Of a stretch of DNA of 7,019 nucleotides, positions 1 through 7,019 are shown piece by piece. Position 1 is the stretch's first letter. Each line of letters starts with the position of its first letter. Under the pieces are notes generated by a model. The model was not told the DNA's origin. It saw only the letters and a program-made list of their open reading frames with translations, and did no database searches. This stretch comes from Porphyrobacter sp. (GTDB taxonomy: Bacteria; Pseudomonadota; Alphaproteobacteria; Sphingomonadales; Sphingomonadaceae), in NCBI GenBank assembly GCA_014359685.1, contig JACIYY010000182.1:1-7019 (forward strand), read 5' to 3'. The position numbers were made by a program, and so were the translations under genes.

Positions 1-132
1 GCCACCGCCCGGCTGTGGGATGACGGCGTGATCGACCCCGCGCAAACCCGCGACATCCTCGGCCTGGCGCTCGCCGCCTGTCTCGAAGCACCGATCGCAG
101 AGGCGCCGCGCTTCGGCGTATTCAGGATGTGA
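1..132 (+). CDS. mccB: 3-methylcrotonyl-CoA carboxylase, carboxyltransferase (beta) subunit, C-terminal end only
   Basis: Only the last 43 codons are present, in frame 1, ending in TGA at 130-132; the 5' part is outside the window. The visible tail contains [20 protein letters not shown] and ends in FGVFRM. In the biotin-dependent acyl-CoA carboxyltransferase family, the [11 protein letters not shown] stretch lies near the C-terminus, and an FGVFRM end is typical of methylcrotonyl-CoA carboxylase beta subunits (LiuB/MccB). The protein would move the carboxyl group from carboxybiotin to 3-methylcrotonyl-CoA in leucine breakdown, working in a complex with the alpha subunit encoded 4 bp downstream. 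Seen: reading frame, tail motifs and spacing. Inferred: substrate. A propionyl- or geranyl-CoA carboxylase beta subunit is the main alternative; the tail favours the methylcrotonyl type. Confidence 0.85.
   Translation, partial: ATARLWDDGVIDPAQTRDILGLALAACLEAPIAEAPRFGVFRM
124..127 (+). promoter_or_regulatory. Shine-Dalgarno-like AGGA supporting the GTG start of mccA
   Basis: AGGA lies inside the last codons of the beta subunit gene, nine bases before a GTG at 137. This spacing suits ribosome binding. The GTG codon immediately precedes the IGSLLIANRGE beginning that biotin carboxylases normally have, so a start here is preferred over any later ATG. Confidence 0.5.
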
Positions 133-136
133 CGCG

Positions 137-2032
137 GTGATCGGCTCGCTCCTGATCGCCAATCGCGGCGAGATCGCCTGCCGGATCATCCGCACCGCGC
201 GGCGGCTCGGGGTGCGCACCGTCGCGGTCTATTCGGACGCCGATGCCGGTGCGCTCCATGTCCGCTCGGCCGACCAGGCGGTGCGGATCGGCCCGGCGGC
301 GGCGCGCGAGAGCTATCTGGTCGGCGACGCGATCATCGAGGCTGCCCGGCACAGCGGGGCCGAAGCGATCCATCCCGGCTATGGCTTCCTGTCGGAAAAC
401 GCCGGCTTCGCCCGCGCCGTCGCGGCGGCCGGGCTGTTCTGGGTCGGCCCGCCGCCCGCCGCGATCGAGGCGATGGGGCTGAAGGATGCGGCCAAGCGGC
501 TGATGGCGCAGGCCGGGGTGCCGGTGACGCCGGGCTATCTTGGCGAGGACCAGAGCGCGCAGCGCCTCGCGGCCGAAGCCGCCGCGATCGGCTACCCGGT
601 GCTGATCAAGGCGGTCGCAGGCGGCGGGGGCAAGGGGATGCGGCTGGTGGAGGAACCCGGCGCCTTTGCCGAGGCGCTGCAATCCTGCCGCCGGGAGGCG
701 GCCTCCGCCTTCGCCAACGACCGGGTGCTGATCGAGACATACATCGCCGCGCCGCGTCATATCGAGGTGCAGGTGTTCGGCGACACCCACGGCTCGATCG
801 TCCACCTGTTCGAACGCGATTGCTCGCTCCAGCGCCGCCACCAGAAGGTGATCGAGGAGGCGCCCGCCCCCGGCATGGACGAGGGCACGCGCGCAGCTTT
901 GTGCGAGGCGGCGGTGCGCGCGGCGCGGGCGGTCGATTATGTCGGTGCCGGCACGGTCGAGTTCATCGCCGATGCCACGGGGGGCCTGTCGGCGGACCGG
1001 ATCTGGTTCATGGAGATGAACACCCGCCTTCAGGTCGAACATCCGGTGACAGAGGCGATCACCGGGGTCGATCTGGTCGAATGGCAGCTGCGCATCGCCA
1101 GCGGCGAGCCTCTGCCGCTGACGCAGGACCAGCTGGCGATTCGCGGCTGGGCGATGGAGGCGCGGCTCTATGCCGAAGACCCGGCGCGCGGCTTCCTCCC
1201 CGCCACCGGAAGGCTCGGCCCGCTCAGCCGGCTTCCGGCGGAAGACGGCGTGCGCATCGATAGCGGGGTCGAGGCGGGCGACGAGGTCACGCCCTTCTAC
1301 GATCCGATGATCGCCAAGCTGATCGCCGCCGGGCCGGACCGGGAGGCAGCCCGGCACGCGCTGCTGCGGGCGCTGGATCGAACCGTCACCCACCCGCTGC
1401 CCAGCAACGCGGCCTTTCTCTACCGCCTCATCGACCATTCGGACTTCGCCGCGGCGCGGCTCGGCACCGGGTTCATCGCCGACCATCTCGCCGATCTGGT
1501 CCAGGCGGGCGAGCCGGAGCCGGCCGTGCTCTGTGCCGCCGCCGCCTTGCTGGCGGGCGTGGGGCAGGGGGAGGGGCCGTGGCACCGGCTCACCGGCTTG
1601 CGGGTCAATGCCCCCGATCGGCGCGAGGCGCGGCTCAGCGACGGCGAGCGGGTGTTCGTCACCAGAATCGGCGCGGCTGCTGCGCATCCCTCGCTGCGCG
1701 CGGCCGGCGAGGGCGCGGTGCTGTGGTCGGCCAGGGGCGAAAGCCGCATCCTCACGCTCGACCGGCCGCGCGGCAGTGGAGCAGGGACCGCCGGATCGGG
1801 GACCATCCTGTCGCCGATGCCGGGGCGGGTCATCGCGGTGATGGTGGCCCCGGGCGATCCGGTGACGCGCGGGCAGCCGCTGCTGACGCTGGAGGCGATG
1901 AAGATGGAGCACACGCTGGCCGCGCCCTTCGATGGCGTGGTGGCCGAACTGAACGCCGCGCCCGATCAGCAGGTGCCGGTGGAGGCGCTGCTCGCCCGGA
2001 TCGAGCCACCGGCGGCGCCGCGCGAGGATTGA
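137..2032 (+). CDS. mccA: 3-methylcrotonyl-CoA carboxylase, biotin carboxylase/biotin carrier (alpha) subunit
   Basis: This complete 631-residue protein has the usual length and domain order of an acyl-CoA carboxylase alpha subunit. The biotin carboxylase part covers roughly residues 1-445: it opens with LLIANRGEIACRI and carries HPGYGFLSEN (79-88), Lys116, Lys158, the ATP-grasp glycine loop GGGGKGM (162-168), HIEVQV (from 208), FMEMNTRLQVEHPVTE (291-306) and MEARLYAEDP (340-349). A less conserved linker/BT region (about 450-550) follows. The biotin carrier domain (about 555-623) has the AMKM signature with Lys589 as the biotinylation site. The enzyme carboxylates its own biotin with ATP and bicarbonate in the cytosol, and the partner beta subunit passes CO2 to 3-methylcrotonyl-CoA. 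The start is GTG, 4 bp after the mccB stop, so the two are probably co-transcribed and translationally coupled. No enoyl-CoA hydratase gene sits between them, unlike in Pseudomonas-type liu operons. Substrate is inferred from the beta-subunit tail; propionyl-CoA carboxylase is the alternative. Confidence 0.93.
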   Translation: MIGSLLIANRGEIACRIIRTARRLGVRTVAVYSDADAGALHVRSADQAVRIGPAAARESYLVGDAIIEAARHSGAEAIHPGYGFLSENAGFARAVAAAGLFWVGPPPAAIEAMGLKDAAKRLMAQAGVPVTPGYLGEDQSAQRLAAEAAAIGYPVLIKAVAGGGGKGMRLVEEPGAFAEALQSCRREAASAFANDRVLIETYIAAPRHIEVQVFGDTHGSIVHLFERDCSLQRRHQKVIEEAPAPGMDEGTRAALCEAAVRAARAVDYVGAGTVEFIADATGGLSADRIWFMEMNTRLQVEHPVTEAITGVDLVEWQLRIASGEPLPLTQDQLAIRGWAMEARLYAEDPARGFLPATGRLGPLSRLPAEDGVRIDSGVEAGDEVTPFYDPMIAKLIAAGPDREAARHALLRALDRTVTHPLPSNAAFLYRLIDHSDFAAARLGTGFIADHLADLVQAGEPEPAVLCAAAALLAGVGQGEGPWHRLTGLRVNAPDRREARLSDGERVFVTRIGAAAAHPSLRAAGEGAVLWSARGESRILTLDRPRGSGAGTAGSGTILSPMPGRVIAVMVAPGDPVTRGQPLLTLEAMKMEHTLAAPFDGVVAELNAAPDQQVPVEALLARIEPPAAPRED

Positions 2033-2040
2033 TCCCCGAC

Positions 2041-2418
2041 TCAGCCGGGCGCGAGCCGCCCAGCCAGCAGGCGCCGCAACGCGGCCTCGATGTCATCCAC
2101 CCGGTACGGCTTGGCCACGAGCCCGCCGCCGCCGGTCAGCGCCATCCCCTGCCGGCCATATCCGGTGGCGAAGACGAACGGGATGCGCCGCTGTTCGAGC
2201 GCCTCGGCCACCCGGTCGCTGCGTTCGCCGCCGATATTCACGTCGAGGATGGCGGCATCGATCCCCGCTTCCTCCTCGACCAGCCGCAGCGCATCGGCCA
2301 GCCGCAGCGCGGGGCCGATCACCGCGCAGCCCAGTTCGACCAGCATGTCTTCCAGCATGAAGGCGACGATCGCCTCATCCTCCACGATCAGCACCCGTGC
2401 GCCCGCCAGCTCGTTCAT
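2041..2418 (-). CDS. Single-domain response regulator, FATGUY-type receiver protein
   Basis: A 125-residue receiver domain with no output domain. Counting from the ATG at 2418, it has RVLIVEDEAIVA with the acidic pair Glu13/Asp14, the phospho-acceptor Asp59 in AILDVN, PFVFATGYG (80-88) with the conserved Thr85, and Lys103-Pro104 in AKPY. All phosphorylation-site residues are therefore present. The Phe-Ala-Thr-Gly stretch after the fourth strand marks the FATGUY family of stand-alone receivers, known in alphaproteobacteria; SdrG, in the Sphingomonas general stress response phosphorelay, is the studied member. It probably accepts or shuttles phosphate between histidine kinases and PhyR-like regulators, but no kinase, phyR or ecfG is visible here. 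A GTG at 2433 would add five residues; the ATG is preferred because of the G-rich site just before it. It follows metH on the same strand after 132 bp and converges on mccA. Family assignment is firm; its partners are unknown. Confidence 0.88.
   Translation of the reverse strand: MNELAGARVLIVEDEAIVAFMLEDMLVELGCAVIGPALRLADALRLVEEEAGIDAAILDVNIGGERSDRVAEALEQRRIPFVFATGYGRQGMALTGGGGLVAKPYRVDDIEAALRRLLAGRLAPG
2047..2061. other. Short GC-rich inverted repeat just past the mccA stop
   Basis: GGGCG (2047-2051) and CGCCC (2057-2061) form a five-base-pair stem with a five-base loop. It lies 14 bases after the mccA stop, inside the last codons of the converging response regulator gene. No T-run follows on either strand, so it is not a standard intrinsic terminator. 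With only 8 bp between the two convergent stops, it is the only stem-loop I noticed near the junction. In DNA this GC-rich, a repeat of this size could occur by chance. Confidence 0.2.
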
Positions 2419-2423
2419 GATTT

Positions 2424-2427
2424 CCCC
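2424..2427 (-). promoter_or_regulatory. G-rich ribosome binding site deciding the response regulator start
   Basis: On the minus strand, GGGG followed by AAATC precedes the ATG at 2418, with five bases between. The alternative GTG start at 2433 would place this site inside the coding region, and I see nothing comparable ahead of that GTG. This favours the 125-residue product. Confidence 0.45.
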
Positions 2428-2490
2428 ACTCACCGCCGCCGGACGGCGTCGCTCCGGCTCGTCGCCATGGCCGCATCCTGCGACGAAGTC

Positions 2491-2512
2491 CCGGCGGTAG
2501 GAAACCGGCGGT
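2491..2512. repeat. Imperfect stem-loop and 8-bp direct repeat in the metH-response regulator gap
   Basis: The 132-bp gap between metH and the response regulator contains CCGGCGGT twice (2491-2498 and 2505-2512), 14 bp apart start to start. The same bases form a hairpin: arms 2491-2498 and 2504-2511 pair at seven of eight positions (one mismatch, 2494/2508) around an AGGAA loop. Read on the minus strand, it lies about 40-60 bases past the metH stop and about 75-95 bases before the response regulator start. No T-run follows, so a factor-independent terminator is not supported. It could be a weak processing or attenuation stem, or a repeat-type operator. I see no good -35/-10 pair, nor a clear GGAAC...CGTT pair of the EcfG stress sigma type, in the rest of the gap. 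Confidence 0.3.
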
Positions 2513-2550
2513 TGCGGAGATGCCCCGGGGAGGGCGCGTGTGCTGCCTGG

Positions 2551-5220
<2,670 letters not shown>

Positions 5221-5229
5221 CTCAGGCCG

Positions 5230-5234
5230 CCCCC
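5230..5234 (-). promoter_or_regulatory. G-rich ribosome binding site for the second metH gene
   Basis: On the minus strand a run of five G (within GATGGGGGCGG) lies nine bases before the ATG at 5220 and just after the stop of the first metH gene. It supports the ATG over the in-frame TTG at 5241, which would lie upstream of the site. It is not a canonical GGAGG. Confidence 0.4.
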
Positions 5235-5237
5235 ATC

Positions 5238-6284
5238 TCAAGCCGCCATGGTGAAGGGTTCGAGCCCGGCGAGCCGCGTCGCCCGCTCCACCTGCGGCAC
5301 CACGCGCGGCGGCAGGCCGGCGACCGCCGCGGCGATGGCGGCGATATGCGCGGGCGTCGATCCGCAGCAGCCGCCCAGCACGTTGACATGGCCCTGCGCC
5401 GCCCAGTCGCGCAGCTTGGCGGCGGTCGCATCGGGCATCTCGTCATAGTCTCCCAGCTCGTTGGGCAGGCCGGCATTGGGGTAGGCCAGCACCAGCGTGT
5501 CGGCGATCCGGCTCAGCAATTGGACGTGCGGGCGCAGCTGGTCGGCCCCGAACGAGCAGTTGAGGCCCACCGTCAGCGGCCGCGCGTGGCGCACCGCGTG
5601 CCAGAACGCCTCGACCGTATGGCCCGACAGGTTGCGGCCCGACAGGTCGGTCAGCGTCAGCGACAGCATCATCGGCACTTCGCGGCCAAGCTCGCGCTCC
5701 AGCCGGCGCACGGCATGGATCGCGGCCTTGGCGTTCAGCGTGTCGAAGATGGTCTCGATCAGGATGAAATCCGCGCCGCCCTCCACCAGCGCCGCCGCCT
5801 GCTCGCGATAGACATCGGACAGATGGTCGAAGGTGATCTCGCGATAGCCGGGATCCTCGACCCGCGGCGACAGCGACAGGGTCTTGTTGGTCGGGCCGAT
5901 CGCGCCGGCGACGAAGCGCGGGCGGCCGTCGGCGGCGGCGAACGCGTCGGCCAGCCGGCGGGCGATTCCGGCGGCGGCGCGGTTGATGTCGCCCACCAGT
6001 GCCTCCGCCCCGTAATCGGCCTGGCTGATCGTGTTGGCGGAAAAGGTGTTGGTGGACACCATGTCGGCGCCCGCCTCCAGATAGGCGCGGGTCACGTCCG
6101 CGATCACATCGGGCCGGGTCAGCGCGAGGATATCATTGTTGCCGCCCTGATCGCGCGCCAGCCCCAGATCGCCGGCGAAATCGGCCTCGCCCAGCCGGCG
6201 CTGCTGGATCTGGGTGCCGAAGGCGCCATCGCAGATCAGGATGCGCTTGCCCGCTTCGGCCAGGAAGGTGTCGCGCGCGCTCAT
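5238..6284 (-). CDS. metH: Methionine synthase homocysteine-binding module as a separate protein (MetH N-terminal part)
   Basis: This 348-residue homocysteine S-methyltransferase barrel matches the first module of full-length MetH. It begins around [14 protein letters not shown] (15-28), then [12 protein letters not shown] (48-59), [16 protein letters not shown] (77-92) and [11 protein letters not shown] (127-137). The three zinc-binding cysteines are present: Cys243 in GLNCSFG, and Cys306 and Cys307 in GGCCGS. Zinc activates the thiol of homocysteine, which then takes the methyl group from methylcobalamin. The methylcobalamin must come from the next gene's product, since no cobalamin or folate domain is present here. 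The protein ends [12 protein letters not shown]; in one-piece MetH, a similar RLSGLEP segment is followed within about ten residues by the folate module, so the stop falls in the linker. The ATG at 6284 overlaps the metF stop (ATGA). A much longer open frame continues upstream but only crosses metF out of frame. A betaine- or S-methylmethionine-dependent methyltransferase is less likely given the neighbours. Confidence 0.94.
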   Translation of the reverse strand: MSARDTFLAEAGKRILICDGAFGTQIQQRRLGEADFAGDLGLARDQGGNNDILALTRPDVIADVTRAYLEAGADMVSTNTFSANTISQADYGAEALVGDINRAAAGIARRLADAFAAADGRPRFVAGAIGPTNKTLSLSPRVEDPGYREITFDHLSDVYREQAAALVEGGADFILIETIFDTLNAKAAIHAVRRLERELGREVPMMLSLTLTDLSGRNLSGHTVEAFWHAVRHARPLTVGLNCSFGADQLRPHVQLLSRIADTLVLAYPNAGLPNELGDYDEMPDATAAKLRDWAAQGHVNVLGGCCGSTPAHIAAIAAAVAGLPPRVVPQVERATRLAGLEPFTMAA

Positions 6285-7019
6285 GCCGCCCGCTCCATCC
6301 CGGCGGCCGCGCGCTTGCCCAGCAGGTGACACAAGGCCTCGGTCAGCTCGGCGCGGTTGAGGGTGTAGAAGTGGAAATCGCGCACCCCGCCGGCATAGAG
6401 CTGGCCGCAGAACTCGGCTGCCAGCGTGGCGGCTACCAGCTGGCCGGTGCCGGGGTTGCGGGCCACGCCATCGAACAGCCGTTCCATCCAGTCGGGGATA
6501 TGGGCGCCGCAGGCGGCGGCGAATTTGCGGGTCTGGACGAAATTGGTGATCGGCAGGATGCCGGGCACCAGCGGCGCGTCGATCCCGGCGGCGGCGGCGC
6601 GGTCGCGGAAGCGGAAGAACGCCTCGGGCGTGAAGAAGAACTGCGTCAGCGCGCGGTCGGCCCCGGCGTCGATCTTGCGCTTCAGATTGTCGAGGTCGGC
6701 CTCCTCTGTGCCCGAATCGGGATGGCATTCGGGATAGGCTGCGACCGAGATCTCGAACGGCGCCAGCGCCTTCAGCCCGGCGACCAGCTCGGCCGCGTTG
6801 CGATAGCCGTCGGGATGGGGCACGAAACGGGTTCCCGGCGGGCCGCCATCGCCGCGCAGCGCGACGATGTGGCGCACGCCCGCCTCCCAGAAGCTCTGCG
6901 CCACCGCATCGACCTCGGCTCGGCTGGCGCCCACGCAGGTCAGGTGCCCGGCCACCGGCAGCGCGGTTTCGGCGATCAGCGCGCGCAGGGTGGTCAGCGT
7001 CGGTTCACGGGAGGAGCCG
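6281..7019 (-). CDS. metF: 5,10-methylenetetrahydrofolate reductase, 5' end outside window
   Basis: 245 residues and the stop are visible; roughly 55-65 N-terminal residues lie beyond position 7019, judging from the usual length of about 300. The frame is open to the window edge, so the GTG at 6955 is an internal valine, not the start. Counting from the first visible codon: GSSREPTLTTLRALI (1-15), GHLTCVG (24-30), HIVALRGD (50-57) with the acidic residue matching E. coli Asp120, ALTQFFFTPE (123-132) with the glutamine matching E. coli Gln183, PGILPITNF (152-160) and HFYTLNR (216-222). This FAD enzyme reduces 5,10-methylene-THF to 5-methyl-THF in the cytosol, the methyl donor used by MetH. It is the first visible gene of the operon, and its TGA overlaps the ATG of the homocysteine-module gene. 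The promoter and any regulator are not visible. Confidence 0.95.
   Translation of the reverse strand, partial: GSSREPTLTTLRALIAETALPVAGHLTCVGASRAEVDAVAQSFWEAGVRHIVALRGDGGPPGTRFVPHPDGYRNAAELVAGLKALAPFEISVAAYPECHPDSGTEEADLDNLKRKIDAGADRALTQFFFTPEAFFRFRDRAAAAGIDAPLVPGILPITNFVQTRKFAAACGAHIPDWMERLFDGVARNPGTGQLVAATLAAEFCGQLYAGGVRDFHFYTLNRAELTEALCHLLGKRAAAGMERAA
6293..6296 (-). promoter_or_regulatory. Shine-Dalgarno GGAG for the first metH gene, inside metF
   Basis: On the minus strand, GGAG lies eight bases before the ATG at 6284, within the last codons of metF. Together with the ATGA overlap, this points to translational coupling and fixes the start of the 348-residue homocysteine-module protein. 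Confidence 0.6.

Noticed and set aside
122..1912. A 596-codon open frame on the - strand opposite mccA
   Set aside because: It is antisense to a fully recognisable biotin carboxylase and has an arginine/proline-rich composition without domains.
2038..2042. GANTC (CcrM methylation) site at the mccA/response regulator junction
   Set aside because: Several other GANTC sites occur elsewhere in the window, so this one is not distinctive.
2419..2550. Possible cobalamin or SAM riboswitch, or stress sigma-factor promoter, in the gap upstream of the response regulator
   Set aside because: I could not find a B12-box-like core, an SAM riboswitch pattern or a convincing GGAAC-spacer-CGTT pair. A riboswitch for the methionine genes would be expected upstream of metF, outside the window.
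5238..6728. A longer, 496-residue version of the homocysteine-module protein
   Set aside because: The extra 148 residues come from reading metF in the wrong frame and have no family similarity. The ATG at 6284, with GGAG eight bases upstream and the ATGA overlap, gives the normal N-terminus.

Overview
The window is about two-thirds G+C with strong G/C preference at third codon positions. It looks like a chromosomal housekeeping region of an alphaproteobacterium, most likely a sphingomonad (Sphingomonadales). The lineage rests on three things: a methionine synthase encoded as two adjacent genes, a single-domain response regulator with the alphaproteobacterial FATGUY-type signature, and the general character of the proteins. 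It is an inference, because there is no rRNA or marker gene to confirm it. I see no mobile element, tRNA, rRNA, CRISPR array or phage gene.

Left part, + strand (1-2032): the last 43 codons of a carboxyltransferase (beta) subunit, then 4 bp later the complete biotin-carrying alpha subunit. The beta C-terminus and the alpha domain order fit 3-methylcrotonyl-CoA carboxylase, the biotin enzyme of leucine degradation.

Middle, - strand (2041-2418): a small receiver-only response regulator. It converges on mccA with only 8 bp between the two stop codons. A 132-bp gap separates its start from the stop of the next gene upstream. That gap holds a short imperfect stem-loop with an 8-bp direct repeat, but no clear terminator or promoter.

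Right part, - strand (2551-7019): a tightly packed methionine/one-carbon operon read right to left. It runs metF (5,10-methylenetetrahydrofolate reductase, 5' end outside the window), then the homocysteine-binding module of cobalamin-dependent methionine synthase, then the folate/cobalamin/reactivation modules as a separate protein. metF and the first metH gene overlap by 4 bp (ATGA). The second metH gene starts 17 bp after the first ends. MetF makes 5-methyl-THF, and the two MetH polypeptides together would transfer that methyl group through cobalamin to homocysteine. The operon promoter, and any riboswitch or regulator, lie beyond position 7019.

I found no convincing evidence of a new biological system here. 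The points most worth a second look are the clean split of MetH at a module boundary and the FATGUY-type regulator placed directly downstream of the methionine operon.
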